DNA of 64,000 nucleotides from Streptomyces sp. NBC_01669 (GCF_026339735.1 NZ_JAPEQG010000001.1:1488001-1552000); one strand, 5' to 3'; positions 33,312 to 43,293 are shown, numbered from the stretch's first letter. Numbers and translations are program-made. Notes: generated from the sequence alone by a model not told the origin.

Positions 33312-35417
33312 TCACCGGGACTCCATCCCGTCGGGCGCCTTGCTGAGCGCCGGGGCGAAGCCGGTGGGACGGGTGGTGAAAGTCCCCCGGCCCTGGGTCC
33401 GGCTGCGCAACCGGGTCGCGTAGCCGAACAGTTCGGCCAGCGGCACGGTCGCGGTGATCACCGCCGTGCCCGCCCGTGCGACCGAACCCGAGACCCGGCC
33501 GCGCCGTGCCGCCAGGTCGCCGAGCACCCCGCCCACGGCGTCGTCGGGCACGGTGACCGTGACCTCGACCACCGGTTCCAGCAGCACCATGACACCGGCG
33601 CGCAGGGCCTCCCGAAGTGCGAGCCGGCCGGCCGTCCGGAACGCCATCTCCGAGGAGTCCTTCGCATGGGTGGCTCCGTCGGTCAGCGTGACCCGCAGCC
33701 CGGTCACCGGGTGACCGCCGAGAGGCCCCTCGACAAGAGCATCCCGGCAGCCGGCCTCCACCGCCCGGACGAACTCCTGCGGCACCCTGCCACCGACGAC
33801 AGTCGACCGGAACACGAAGTCCACTGCACTGCCGGTGCCGTTGTCACCGGACGTGCCCGGGGCGGACTCCAACGGCTCCGTGTCGAGGACGACATGGGCG
33901 AACTGGCCGGCGCCTCCGTCCTGCTTGACATGCCGGTACACCAGCCCCGACACACCGCGCGCGACGGTCTCCCGGTAGGCCACCCTCGGCCGACCGATGC
34001 CGACATCCAGTCCATGGGCGCGCCGGATCTTCTCCACCGCCACCTCCAGATGCAATTCGCCCATCCCCGACAGGACCGTCTGGCCCGTCTCGCGGTCGGT
34101 CCTGACCGCAAGCGAGGGATCCTCCTCGACCAGCCGCGCCAGCGCCGACACCAACCGGTCCGTATCGGTGCGCCTGCGGGCCTCGACCGCGACGGAGACC
34201 ACCGGTTCGGCGACGGTCGGCGGTTCGAGGAGCAGAGGAGCTGCGGGTACGCACAGCGTGGCCCCGGCACGGGCCGACTTCAGTCCGACCACCGCGACGA
34301 TGTCCCCGGCCACCGCCCGGTCCGTCTCCGCATGGCGGTCGGCCTGGACCCGCAGAATCCGGCCGATCCGCTCGGTGCGCCGCGCGCCGACGTCCAGCAC
34401 CGCATCTCCCCTCTCGATCGTTCCGGAATACACACGCAGGTACGTCAGCCGCCCCGTGGCGGTCGAATTCACCTTGAACACCAGCGCCGCGAACGGCGCC
34501 GCCGGGTCGGCGGCCCGCTCCTGCGGCTCGCCGCCCCGGGTGCCACGTACCGCCGGCACGTCCAGCGGCGAGGGCAGATAGGCCACGGCGGCCTCCAGCA
34601 GCGGCTCGATCCCGCAGTTGCGGTACGCCGAGCCGCACAACACCACCACGCCCTCACCGGTACGGGTCAGGTCGCGCAGCGCGGATGCCAGAGTCTGCGC
34701 GGAGACCGTCGACTGAGCACAGAACTCCTCCAGAGCGACCGGGTGGAGTTCCGCCACCGCTTCCTCCAGCAGCCGGCGACGCCGGTGCGCCTCTTCGCGC
34801 AGCGCTTCCGGCACCGGGCCCTCCTCGAACGTGTCGCGGGCCCAGACCAGCGACCGCATGCGCAGCAGATCCACCACCCCTGTGAACCCGTCCTCCGCTC
34901 CGATCGGCAACTGGACCACCAGCGGGGCCGGATGCAACCGTGCCCGGATCGACTCGACCGCCGTGTCGAGGTCGGCACCGGCCCGGTCCAGCTTGTTGAC
35001 GAAGGCGATGCGCGGCACCCCGTGGCGATCGGCCTGCCGCCACACCGACTCGCTCTGCGGCTCGACCCCGGCAACAGCGTCGAACACCGCAATCGCGCCG
35101 TCCAGCACCCGCAGCGAGCGCTCCACCTCGTCGGAGAAGTCGACGTGGCCCGGGGTGTCGATCAGATTGATCCGGTGGCCGTCCCAGGCACAGCTCACCG
35201 CAGCGGCGAAGATGGTGATCCCACGGTCGCGTTCCTGGGAATCGAAGTCGGTGACGGTCGTCCCGTCATGGACCTCGCCACGCTTGTACGTGGACCCGGT
35301 GACGTACAGGATCCGTTCGGTGATGGTGGTCTTGCCGGCATCGACGTGAGCGAGGATGCCGAGGTTACGGACGCCGGTCAGCGGGCTTGTGGGATGACGG
35401 TTCAGGTTGGTGCGCAC
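33312..35417 (-). CDS. fusA: Second elongation factor G (EF-G-like GTPase)
   Basis: The 701-residue protein has the full EF-G layout. GTPase motifs are AHVDAGKTT (G1, about residue 23), ERDRGITI (switch I/G2), DTPGHVDF (G3) and NKLDRAGAD (G4), then domain II, and domains III-V with [14 protein letters not shown] and the C-terminal [10 protein letters not shown]. It is not in a str operon with rpsL/rpsG/tufA, so it is a paralogue of the housekeeping fusA, comparable to the second EF-G genes of streptomycetes. Such copies can help ribosome recycling, stress translation or tolerance of fusidic acid-like drugs. GTG 35415-35417 is the start. It is transcribed away from the 687-bp gap at 35418-36104. 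Confidence 0.9.
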   Translation of the reverse strand: MRTNLNRHPTSPLTGVRNLGILAHVDAGKTTITERILYVTGSTYKRGEVHDGTTVTDFDSQERDRGITIFAAAVSCAWDGHRINLIDTPGHVDFSDEVERSLRVLDGAIAVFDAVAGVEPQSESVWRQADRHGVPRIAFVNKLDRAGADLDTAVESIRARLHPAPLVVQLPIGAEDGFTGVVDLLRMRSLVWARDTFEEGPVPEALREEAHRRRRLLEEAVAELHPVALEEFCAQSTVSAQTLASALRDLTRTGEGVVVLCGSAYRNCGIEPLLEAAVAYLPSPLDVPAVRGTRGGEPQERAADPAAPFAALVFKVNSTATGRLTYLRVYSGTIERGDAVLDVGARRTERIGRILRVQADRHAETDRAVAGDIVAVVGLKSARAGATLCVPAAPLLLEPPTVAEPVVSVAVEARRRTDTDRLVSALARLVEEDPSLAVRTDRETGQTVLSGMGELHLEVAVEKIRRAHGLDVGIGRPRVAYRETVARGVSGLVYRHVKQDGGAGQFAHVVLDTEPLESAPGTSGDNGTGSAVDFVFRSTVVGGRVPQEFVRAVEAGCRDALVEGPLGGHPVTGLRVTLTDGATHAKDSSEMAFRTAGRLALREALRAGVMVLLEPVVEVTVTVPDDAVGGVLGDLAARRGRVSGSVARAGTAVITATVPLAELFGYATRLRSRTQGRGTFTTRPTGFAPALSKAPDGMESR

Positions 35418-36032
35418 GGCCCATGGCCTTTCGGGATGATCCGGAGCGGGCAGCGCAATTTCCGGGACGAATGGGCCCGCAGTCAGGCCACGTGGGAACC
35501 CCTGATCCGGCGCAACCTCATCGGGATGTTCCCGACCGGTTGACTCGACACCGGGCTGACAGGGGTCAGGTGTTCGTCACGGACATCCGGTTCCGGCCGC
35601 GCAGCCGGCACCGGGCGTACGAAGACACCAGGATCACCTCATACCGTGACCGGGGAACAACAACAGCGGTGCGGTAGCGCACGGCCGGGCTCCCCTCACT
35701 CGTCACGGCGCGCGCCGCGTTGGCGTGGTAGCGCGCGATTCCCGGTCAGTGTAGGGAACCGGGCTCAGGCGTGAAACCGACTTTTTCCGCAAGGAGTTCG
35801 ACGCCGTGTGCAGGCTCGTCGCCGTACGCACCAGGAGGAAGTGTGATCCCCGGGTGGGTCCGGCCCGAGCAGTCCGGGCGCGCCACCCGGGTGCGGCACG
35901 GCGCGTGTTCAGGGACGCGGCGGACACTCCGGCCGCCCACTGCGCAGTCGTCCGGGTCCGGGAAGTCATCCGATGACCCTGTACGCCATCCCTTCTCCCG
36001 GAAGGGATGCGCCGCTACCATCATCCTGCACA
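35418..36032. other. Gene-poor interval between EF-G and the GH74 remnant
   Basis: I see no gene in these 615 bases. Open frames run through on both strands but none has a ribosome site with protein-like composition. The segment must contain the promoter of the EF-G gene (near 35420-35560). Confidence 0.4.
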
Positions 36033-36046
36033 TGGGAGCGCTCCCA
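36033..36046. promoter_or_regulatory. CebR-type operator
   Basis: TGGGAGCGCTCCCA is a perfect 14-bp palindrome identical to the published CebR box, the LacI-family cellobiose/cello-oligosaccharide sensor site of streptomycetes. It lies 59 bp upstream of the GTG that begins the GH74 remnant. Confidence 0.85.
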
Positions 36047-36104
36047 CTTTTGTATCGGACCCGCACCGCCACTTCTGGCGGTCCCGCTCGGAGAGGACTC
36101 TCCC

Positions 36105-36847
36105 GTGCGCTCAAGCGCAAGACCCATCGCCGCCCTACTGGCGGCACGGGGACGTACGGTCTGTGGCACTCCACCGACTCGGGTGCGACGTTCAGCAGGG
36201 TCTCCGGTGTGGAGCAGGCGGACAGTGTCGGCTTCGGCAAGGCCGCCACAGGAGCCTCGTACCAGACGGTCTTCGTCAGCGCGAAGATCGGCGGGGTACG
36301 CGGAATCTTCCGGTCCACAGATGCCGGAGCGAGCTGGACGAGGATCAACGACGATGCACACCAGTGGGGTTGGACCGGTGCGGCGATCACCGGGGACCCA
36401 CGGGTCTTCGGCCGGGTGTACGTCTCCACCAACGGACGCGGAATCATGTACGGCAATTCCCCCGACGGCGACAGCGGGGGCACCGACCCCGGCCCGGACC
36501 CTGATCCGGAGGAGCCGCCGGCGAACGCCGAATGCTCGGTGACCTACAAGGTCACCCAGGAGTGGTCCGGGGGCTTCCAGGCGGATGTGACGGTCACCAA
36601 CACGAGTGATACATCGTGGAACGGTTGGCAGTTGGGCTGGTCGTTCCCCGACGGGCAGAAGGTCACCCAGATGTGGAACGCCACGCCGCAGCAGGAAGGG
36701 GCGAAGGTCACGGCCACCGACGTCGCCTGGAACGGCAACGTCGCGGCGGGTTCCTCGGTGGGGTTCGGCTTCACCGGCTCCTCGTCGGTCAGCAACGGCA
36801 AGCCGACCGCCTTCACCGTGGGAGGTGATGCCTATTCCCTCGGCTGA
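36105..36847 (+). pseudogene. GH74 xyloglucanase with CBM2, deletion remnant
   Basis: GTG 36105-36107 begins a signal-peptide start (VRSSARPIAALLAARG) in one frame. A different frame, from about 36150, continues with YGLWHSTDSGATFSRV and GRVYVSTNGRGIMYGNS, the last BNR/propeller repeats of GH74 xyloglucanases, a Pro/Asp/Glu linker, and a complete cellulose-binding CBM2 (about 100 residues, ending at TGA 36845-36847). Roughly 700 residues containing the catalytic propeller are missing and the join is out of frame. The CebR box upstream and a terminator downstream remain. The long open frame from 35771 in the CBM frame has no credible start. Confidence 0.8.
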
Positions 36848-36937
36848 TCGCCGACGGGCGGGGCAGGCGCCCGGGGCCCGGGAGGTTGGGTACACCGGCC
36901 GGGGCACCCGCCCTCCTTCCGCGGCCGACAGCCGGCT

Positions 36938-36968
36938 CCGCCTTCGGGCACGGAAAGCCCGAAGGCGG
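36938..36968. terminator. Bidirectional terminator hairpin
   Basis: CCGCCTTCGGGC (36938-36949) and GCCCGAAGGCGG (36957-36968) make a perfect 12-bp stem with a 7-nt loop between the convergent GH74 remnant and GH4 genes. Confidence 0.75.
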
Positions 36969-36991
36969 TACCAGGAGGCAGGGCCGGGCCC

Positions 36992-38338
36992 TCAAGGACG
37001 GTTCAGGTAGGCGAGCCCGGGATGGACCTTCGTGTATCCGTCGACCAGTCGGCGGGCGACCGAGACCGAGTCGACGAGGGGGTGCAGTGCGAAGGCCTGG
37101 ACGGCGGTCGCGCGTGAGCCGCTCGCGGCCGCGTCCAGGACGGCGCGTTCGACGGCCTTGACCGCGGTGACCAGTCCGACGGCGTGGTACGGGAGGGGGT
37201 CGACGCTGACGGGACGGGCACCGTTCGCGTCGACGAGGCACGGCACTTCGATGACGGCGTCGGCGTCGAGCACGGAGAGCGTGGAGCGGTTACGGACATT
37301 GAGGATGAGCGAGGTCCGTTCGTCACGCGCGACGGCCCGCATGAGTGCGAGGGCGACCTGCTCGTACCCGCCGGACTCCAGATCGCTCTCGTCGCGCTCG
37401 CCGACCCCGGCGACCTCCCTGTTCTCCGACATATAGGTGGCCTCGCGCTCGGCGCGGGTCCGGTCCCAGGCCGGAAAGGCGGGAGCGGCCGGGTCCTTCA
37501 TCCGGGCGTAGAAGCCCTCCTGTTGATCGCGGAGGAAGGCGCCGCGGGTCTGTTCCGCATCCTGGTAGGCGCGGACGGCTTCCCGGTTGAAGTAGTAGTA
37601 GTGCAGGTACTCGTTGGGGATCGCACCGAGTGACTGCAGCCAGTCGGTACCGAAGAGCTTTCCCTCCTCGAACGAGCCGAGCAGGCGCGGGTCGGCGAGC
37701 AGGCGCGGCAGTTCGTCGCGGCCGTCGACGTGCAGCCCGCGTACCCAGCCCAGGTGGTTGAGGCCCGCATAGTCGATCCGGGCCCGCTCGGGGTCGACGC
37801 CGAGGGTCCGGGCGATCCGGCGGCCCAGGCCCACCGGCGAGTCGCAGATGCCGATGACCCGGTCGCCGAGGTGACGGGACATCGCCTCCGTGACCAGACC
37901 CGCCGGGTTGGTGAAGTTGATGACCCAGGCGTGCGGGGCGAGCCGGGCGATGCGCCGGGCGAGTTCGACGGCGACGGGGACGGTGCGCAGTCCATAGGCG
38001 ATGCCGCCCGCACCGACCGTCTCCTGCCCGAGCACGCCTTCGCCGAGGGCCACCCTTTCGTCGGCGGCACGTCCTTCGAGACCACCGACCCGGATGGCGG
38101 AAAAGACGAAGTCGGCGCCGCGCAGTGCCTCGTCGAGCTCGGTCGTGGCAAGGACGGCGGGTGCGTCCGGCACCCCTTCGGCCTGATCGGCGAGGACGCG
38201 GGCCATGGCGGTGAGCCGGTCGGCGTCCGTGTCGTAGAGGGTGACGGCGGTGACACGGCCCTCGGCACGGTCGGCGAGCAGCGCCCCGTACACGAGTGGG
38301 ACCCGGAATCCGCCGCCGCCCAGAATTGTCAGCTTCAC
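36992..38338 (-). CDS. GH4 family 6-phospho-beta-glucosidase
   Basis: The 448-residue enzyme belongs to glycoside hydrolase family 4, which cleaves glycosides by an NAD- and metal-dependent redox-elimination mechanism. Visible features are the N-terminal Rossmann LTILGGGGFRVPL, the metal-site cysteine in GICDSPVGLGRR, FTNPAG and the AGLNHLGW segment typical of the family. Substrate type (6-phospho-beta-glucoside) is by family similarity. GTG 38336-38338 starts the Rossmann fold. No PTS or ABC sugar transporter is adjacent. It is convergent with the GH74 remnant and shares its terminator; the upstream P450 at 38472 is separate by 133 bp. Confidence 0.9.
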   Translation of the reverse strand: MKLTILGGGGFRVPLVYGALLADRAEGRVTAVTLYDTDADRLTAMARVLADQAEGVPDAPAVLATTELDEALRGADFVFSAIRVGGLEGRAADERVALGEGVLGQETVGAGGIAYGLRTVPVAVELARRIARLAPHAWVINFTNPAGLVTEAMSRHLGDRVIGICDSPVGLGRRIARTLGVDPERARIDYAGLNHLGWVRGLHVDGRDELPRLLADPRLLGSFEEGKLFGTDWLQSLGAIPNEYLHYYYFNREAVRAYQDAEQTRGAFLRDQQEGFYARMKDPAAPAFPAWDRTRAEREATYMSENREVAGVGERDESDLESGGYEQVALALMRAVARDERTSLILNVRNRSTLSVLDADAVIEVPCLVDANGARPVSVDPLPYHAVGLVTAVKAVERAVLDAAASGSRATAVQAFALHPLVDSVSVARRLVDGYTKVHPGLAYLNRP

Positions 38339-38471
38339 GCTTCCGCATGGTACGGGGGACCTTGTGCCTGCGCCGTGCCCGCCACCACGGCAACACCGCG
38401 CAGGCCGGTGGCCCGGAGCCAGGGGCCCCGGGCCACCGGCCCGTATGCATGTCGTCCCGCGGACGGTCCGG

Positions 38472-40016
38472 TCAGGAGCCGCTCCACCACCGTGTCACCG
38501 CATGCCACAGCCGAGCCGGTGCGGCGGGCCTGCGCTGCTGCGGGATCCGGTCGGCGGACGCACCATGGGGCGGTGCATCGGTCCGCACCCCGTCTGCGGG
38601 GCTCTGCCCGGCCTGCGCGGCCACCCCCGCCGGAACGGGCGCGGGAGTCGTGTGCGAGACCGGCGACTGCCCCTCCCAGTCCTCGCGCGGCGGTGTGCTC
38701 CGCGCCATCGACGGCAGCTCGTCGTCGTCCTGCGGCGAGCGTGCCGCGAAGCCGGCCGGCAACTCCAGCAGATGCCGGGACATGATGTTCCCGATCCAGT
38801 TCAATTTGCCTTCTTCGACGGCGAGTTCGAGGTCGGGAAGACGCATCAGCAGTGCGTCGACGCCGACATCTGCGATCGCCCGTCCGATGTCCTGCCCGGG
38901 GCACTCGTGCGGTCCGCCGCTGAACGCCAGGTGCGCGCGGTTGCCCTCCATGTCGGCGGCCAGATCGGGACGAACCACCGGGTCCGTATTGGCGGGTGCG
39001 ATGCCGACGATCAGCGCGTCGCCCTCCCTGATCCGCTGCCCGCCCAGCTCCGTGTCGCCGACCGCCCAGCGGCCGAAGACCGCGGTGAACGGCGGCTCGT
39101 CCCACAGGGTCTGTTCGACCGCCTCCGGCACCGTCATGTGGCCGCCGCTGAGCCTGGCCCGGAACCGAGGGTCGGTGAGGACCATCCGCAGCACGTTGGC
39201 GATCAGGTTGGCGGTCGCCTCGTACGCGGCGATGAGGATCAGCCGCAGATGCTCGGTGACCTCGGTGTCGGTCATGCCCGCGGGATGCTCGACGAGCCAG
39301 GTGGCGAAGTCGGCGGCGGGTTCGGTCCGGCGGCGTCGGACGAGCCGGTCCAGTGCGGCGACCACGTACGCGTTGCTCGCGACGGCGGTCGCCGTGCCCC
39401 GGGTCATGTCGCGGGCGGCCTGCACCATCCGGTCGTTGCACTCCTCGGGCATGCCGAGAATCTCGCACATCACCATCATCGGCAGCCGCTCGGCGAACTG
39501 ACCGACCAAGTCGACACGGCCGTCCTGGCAGAACTCGTTGACGAGCCGGTTGCTGTAGCGGTTGATGTGGCGGCGGACGCCGCGGTGGTCGATGCGCGCC
39601 ATGCTGTCGGTGACCGCGCCGCGCTGCCGCTCGTGGGTGGCGCCGTCGGCGAAGACGCACACCGGCTGCCAGGTGAAGATCGGGGCCAGCGGGTGGTCGG
39701 GGGCGACGCTGCCGTCCTGCAGGGCCCGCCAGCGCCGGGAGTCGCGGGAGAACTGCGAGGGGGTGCGGGTCATGTGCAGGTTCTCGCTGTGCCCGAGCAC
39801 CAGCCAGGCGGGTACGTCTCCGTGCAGCAGGATCGGCGCCACCGTGCCGTGTTCGGCGCGCAGCTTGTCGTACAGCCCGGCCGGGTCCCGCTCGGCCTCG
39901 GGGCCGTAGAACCGGCGCAGCCCGCCGGGTCCGACGCCGAGTCCGTGAGCCGGGCACTCGGGGGGCGGAACCGGCCCCATGGCCGCTCCGGGCTCGTGAT
40001 GGAAAGGGGTTGTCAC
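38472..40016 (-). CDS. cvnE: Conservon cytochrome P450 (CYP157-like, no EXXR)
   Basis: The 514-residue protein is a P450 with the heme-binding loop SGGPHECPGQD and an I-helix AAYEATAN. In the K-helix, where nearly all P450s have EXXR, it reads VEQTLW, the EQxLW variant known from the CYP157 family of streptomycete conservons. About 90 C-terminal residues form a low-complexity Pro/Ala-rich extension. It is last in the cvnA-B-C-D-E order on the minus strand. Conservons are GPCR-like signalling complexes; the role of the P450 is unclear. GTG 40014-40016. Confidence 0.92.
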   Translation of the reverse strand: MTTPFHHEPGAAMGPVPPPECPAHGLGVGPGGLRRFYGPEAERDPAGLYDKLRAEHGTVAPILLHGDVPAWLVLGHSENLHMTRTPSQFSRDSRRWRALQDGSVAPDHPLAPIFTWQPVCVFADGATHERQRGAVTDSMARIDHRGVRRHINRYSNRLVNEFCQDGRVDLVGQFAERLPMMVMCEILGMPEECNDRMVQAARDMTRGTATAVASNAYVVAALDRLVRRRRTEPAADFATWLVEHPAGMTDTEVTEHLRLILIAAYEATANLIANVLRMVLTDPRFRARLSGGHMTVPEAVEQTLWDEPPFTAVFGRWAVGDTELGGQRIREGDALIVGIAPANTDPVVRPDLAADMEGNRAHLAFSGGPHECPGQDIGRAIADVGVDALLMRLPDLELAVEEGKLNWIGNIMSRHLLELPAGFAARSPQDDDELPSMARSTPPREDWEGQSPVSHTTPAPVPAGVAAQAGQSPADGVRTDAPPHGASADRIPQQRRPAAPARLWHAVTRWWSGS

Positions 40017-40084
40017 GATCGCTCCAGGGATCAGGCTTCCAAGGATCAGTGCGAATGATCAGACGGCGTGCGAGCAGGGGGTGG

Positions 40085-40699
40085 TCAGGCGAGCGGGACG
40101 GCCAGGCTGTGCAGATAGCGCATCAGGGTCATCAGCACATCGCGGCTGGAGCCGCGCAGTCTGGCGTCGCAGTCGATCATCGGCACCTCGTCCGGCAGGT
40201 CCAGTGCGCTGCGCAACGCCTCGACGGGGTGCTTCGGGGCGTCCGGGAAGGTGTTGATGGCGACGACGAACGGCACACCGCGTTCTTCCAGGCGTCCGAT
40301 CACGTCGAAGCTGACCTCGAGACGCCGGGTGTCGATGAGGACGACGGCGCCGAGGGCGCCCTCGAAGAGACCGTTCCACAGGAACCAGAAGCGTTCCTGG
40401 CCCGGGGTGCCGAAGAGGTAGAGGATCAGTTCCTCGCTGATGCTGATCCGGCCGAAGTCCATGGCGACCGTGGTGGCGGTCTTGCTCTCCACCCCGAAGT
40501 TGTCGTCCACGCCGACCCCGGCCTGGGTCATGGTCTCTTCGGTGGTGAGGGGCCGGATCTCGCTGACGGAACCGACCATGGTCGTCTTGCCGACCCCGAA
40601 CCCGCCGACGATGACCACCTTCACGGCGGCCGTGGCCGTGGTCGGAAGGATGTCCTCGGTCCTGGGGCCGGTGATCGTGTCAGAGTTTCTGAAGTCCAT
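40085..40699 (-). CDS. cvnD: Conservon GTPase CvnD
   Basis: The 204-residue protein is the ATP/GTP-binding member of the conservon. The P-loop is GGFGVGKTT (about residues 32-40), G3 is FGTPGQERFWFLW and the NTFPDAP segment stands in place of a canonical NKxD motif. CvnD proteins bind GTP and dock onto the CvnA-B-C membrane complex. It overlaps the 3' end of cvnC by 20 bases. Confidence 0.93.
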   Translation of the reverse strand: MDFRNSDTITGPRTEDILPTTATAAVKVVIVGGFGVGKTTMVGSVSEIRPLTTEETMTQAGVGVDDNFGVESKTATTVAMDFGRISISEELILYLFGTPGQERFWFLWNGLFEGALGAVVLIDTRRLEVSFDVIGRLEERGVPFVVAINTFPDAPKHPVEALRSALDLPDEVPMIDCDARLRGSSRDVLMTLMRYLHSLAVPLA

Positions 40700-41051
40700 G
40701 CATCACCGCTTCGAGAAGGGATCTGTCCGGGAGAGTGGCGCGGACGATGGGCGCGCGTGATTCGATCAGTTCGCTCGCGAGGAGTTCGGTGAGGAGCGAG
40801 GTCACCACGCTGAACGGCAGGCTGAGGTAGGCCGAGATCTCGGCGACGGATAACGGTGCCTGGCAGAGCCGTAGGATCACGGCCTGCTCGGGCTGGACCG
40901 TCGGCGTCGGCTGCTCCTTCGCAACGACCATCGTGACCAGGTCGAGCGCCGCTCGCTCGCCGCCGTCGGGATCGCCGGTGATGACGTACAGCCGCTCCGG
41001 GTCGCTCAGCGCCGGATCAGCCTCCCGGCGCTCTCGTCGGGGAGAGCTCAT
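40680..41051 (-). CDS. cvnC: Conservon DUF742 protein CvnC
   Basis: The 123-residue protein belongs to DUF742, a winged-helix-like fold: PERLYVITGDPDGG, VQPEQAVILRLCQAPLSVAEISA and PFSVVTSLLTELL are typical. CvnC interacts with the sensor-like CvnA and the GTPase CvnD. ATG 41049-41051 overlaps the cvnB stop (ATGA). Confidence 0.93.
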   Translation of the reverse strand: MSSPRRERREADPALSDPERLYVITGDPDGGERAALDLVTMVVAKEQPTPTVQPEQAVILRLCQAPLSVAEISAYLSLPFSVVTSLLTELLASELIESRAPIVRATLPDRSLLEAVMHGLQKL

Positions 41052-41455
41052 CCGGCCTGCCCGTCATGGCGCGGCGGGCTCGTGAGATGGGCACCGATGC
41101 GGACGACCATGTCGCGCATCCGTGCTCCGACGAGTCCCGCGTCCACCGTCTCTCCGGCGAGGACGGCAAGGTACGCACCGGTCCCCGCGGCCATCAAGTA
41201 AAAGAATCCGCCGGTGACTTCGATGACGACGAGCCGCATCAGACCGTCGCTGTAAGGGATTTCGGAGGCGACGGCGGCCGCCAGACTCTGCAGTCCGGCA
41301 CAGGCGGCGGCCAGGCGGTCGGCGACATCGGGGTCGCCGCCGTGCCGGGCGATGCGCAGGCCGTCCGCGGAGAGCACGACGATCTGATGGATGTCCGGAA
41401 CGTCGTCGGCCAGTTCCTTGAGCATCCAGTCCATGTTTCCGCGCTGCTGGATCAC
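41048..41455 (-). CDS. cvnB: Conservon roadblock/LC7 protein CvnB
   Basis: The roughly 135-residue protein is a roadblock/LC7-domain regulator of the GTPase: IHQIVVLSADGLRIARHG, LAAACAGLQSLAAAV and the C-terminal LVGARMRDMVVRIGAHL. GTG 41453-41455 overlaps the cvnA stop as GTGA, which is why I prefer it; an ATG at 41432-41434 is the alternative, and the frame is open further into cvnA. Confidence 0.88.
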   Translation of the reverse strand: MIQQRGNMDWMLKELADDVPDIHQIVVLSADGLRIARHGGDPDVADRLAAACAGLQSLAAAVASEIPYSDGLMRLVVIEVTGGFFYLMAAGTGAYLAVLAGETVDAGLVGARMRDMVVRIGAHLTSPPRHDGQAG

Positions 41456-43056
41456 TTCAGGTCTCCCTTGTCCCACGCGTCATCGGTGTCTTCGCCGGTC
41501 CTCGGCTCCTGCGGCACGCCGTTGACGGCGTTGGTGAAGGCCTCGAGCCAGAGCCCGGGGGGCTGCTCCTTGCCGCTGTCGCTCCCGTTGGCGTGACCGT
41601 TGCGCTGTCCCGAGGGCGGAGCGGCGGGCTGCGCGGGGAGGTTGTGCGAGCCCAGCGGTGCGCGGCCACGGCTGCGGCGCTGCGGGAGTCCGCCCGCGGT
41701 CCACTCGGTCACGACGGGGGCGTCGTCGCCCATGGCCGCCGACGCGGCCACCGGCCGGGAGTCGGAGGCGACCGGTCCGGTGGCCGGGCGGGCTTCCACC
41801 GGGAGAGGCTTGCGGCGCTTGCTGCGCGGCGGGACGACGTGCTTCATGCCCGCCACGTCGATGTCGCTGGTGGGCCTCGACGTGGCGCCGATGCCGTGGG
41901 CGATACCCGGGGCGGGACCGGTGGTGATCATGGCACGGGGCACGACGAGTACGGCGCGGACACCGCCGTACGCGGACTGTCGCAGCGAGACCTGGAGGTC
42001 GTACATCCGGGAGAGCCGGCCGACGACGGCCATGCCGAGCCGGGGGGACTCGCCGAGGTCGTTCATGCTGGACCCGGCCTGGGCCCGGGCGAGCATGTTC
42101 TCGGCCCGCGCACGGGCCTCCTCGCTGAGGCTGACGCCGCCGTCCTCGATCTCGATGGCGATGCCGGTCTGGACCTCGACCGCGGTGACGTGCACACGGG
42201 TCTGCGGCGGCGAGTAGCGGGTGGCGTTGTCGAGGAGTTCGGCGCAAACGTGGATGAGCGGTTCGACGGCGGTGCCGATGATGGCGACCTTGGCGATCGA
42301 GTGCAGGTCGACGCGCGGGTATTCGAGGATCCGGGACATGGCACCGCGCAACACGCTGAACAGCGGTACGGGCTTGGGCCATTGACGGCTGGGGCGGGCG
42401 CCGCCGAGTACCGCGATGGAGTCGGCGAGCCGGCCGATCAGCGCGGTGCCGTGGTCGATGCGGAGCAGGTCGTCGAAGACATCGGGGTTTCGCCCGTGGT
42501 GCTCCTCCATCTCCCGCAGCTCGCTGGCCTGCCGGTGGACGATCGCCTGGACGCGCCGGGCGACGTTGACGAAGGCGCGCTGCGCGGAGTCGCGCATCGC
42601 CTCTTCGTTGTCGATGATGTTCAGCACCGTGCGGACGAGGGCGCGTTGGGCTTCGGGAAGGTCGCGGTACACCTCGTCGGCGTCGACGATGTCGCGCAGC
42701 ACCTCATCGGGCGAATTGCCCACGCGGAGCCGGTGGATCGCGGCCGGCAGGAGCTCCTTGTTGATCCGGATGGCCTCTTCGTCATGGGTGGCGAGGCGGT
42801 GTTCCAGGACGGCGAGGCGGTGCTCGTACTCCGCGCGCTGTCTGCGCATCGCGCGGGCGCGACGGGCCAGCGCGACGGTGAGCGCGGCGACCACGACGGT
42901 AGTGACCGCACCGCACGAGACGACTGGCACCCGGGTGGCCCCGGAAACCAGCGCCGCGGCGGCGGCGGTCGCTCCGGCCGTCAGGAGCACGGGGAGCAAC
43001 GCGGCTCGGGCAAGGGGGATTTCTCGGTGGGTCGGCGGTGATTCAGCACGAGCCAT
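41452..43056 (-). CDS. cvnA: Conservon sensor-kinase-like protein CvnA
   Basis: The 534-residue protein has two N-terminal hydrophobic segments (about residues 16-36 and 46-65), a coiled-coil/helical region, and a GHKL ATPase domain with ELLDNATRYSPP (N box), EDGGVSLSEE and LGMAVVGRLS (G boxes). No obvious phosphorylatable His in a classical DHp motif is present, as in other CvnA proteins. A long Pro/Arg-rich C-terminal tail follows the ATPase domain. It is the first gene of the conservon; the 213 bp upstream should contain the promoter. Confidence 0.92.
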   Translation of the reverse strand: MARAESPPTHREIPLARAALLPVLLTAGATAAAAALVSGATRVPVVSCGAVTTVVVAALTVALARRARAMRRQRAEYEHRLAVLEHRLATHDEEAIRINKELLPAAIHRLRVGNSPDEVLRDIVDADEVYRDLPEAQRALVRTVLNIIDNEEAMRDSAQRAFVNVARRVQAIVHRQASELREMEEHHGRNPDVFDDLLRIDHGTALIGRLADSIAVLGGARPSRQWPKPVPLFSVLRGAMSRILEYPRVDLHSIAKVAIIGTAVEPLIHVCAELLDNATRYSPPQTRVHVTAVEVQTGIAIEIEDGGVSLSEEARARAENMLARAQAGSSMNDLGESPRLGMAVVGRLSRMYDLQVSLRQSAYGGVRAVLVVPRAMITTGPAPGIAHGIGATSRPTSDIDVAGMKHVVPPRSKRRKPLPVEARPATGPVASDSRPVAASAAMGDDAPVVTEWTAGGLPQRRSRGRAPLGSHNLPAQPAAPPSGQRNGHANGSDSGKEQPPGLWLEAFTNAVNGVPQEPRTGEDTDDAWDKGDLK

Positions 43057-43293
43057 CTAAGACCTCTGGCGGTTGATTCGGGAGGTATACGCACTTGTAG
43101 GGCACGAGGGAACAAGCACTCGAATTCATATCAACTCGACTTCACTGCGCGTGAGCTTAGTCAGATCGAGACAGTGCTTCGGCACATTCACCCAACCCCC
43201 TGCGCGAGCGTTCCCGCGGTAATACACTCACGAGTTTTCGCACGCAGCGCCTCCGGCCGCGTGCAAGGAGTGACGATCGTCGAAAGTGTCGCA

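Noticed and set aside
35771..36847. Single 358-residue plus-strand protein ending in CBM2
   Set aside because: The frame before about 36150 has no protein-like composition or ribosome site, whereas the CebR box and GTG 36105 in another frame mark the original gene start; the long frame is fortuitous.
43084..43091. GGTATAC upstream of cvnA as a GntR site
   Set aside because: Only a half-site, 29 kb from the regulon, no symmetry.
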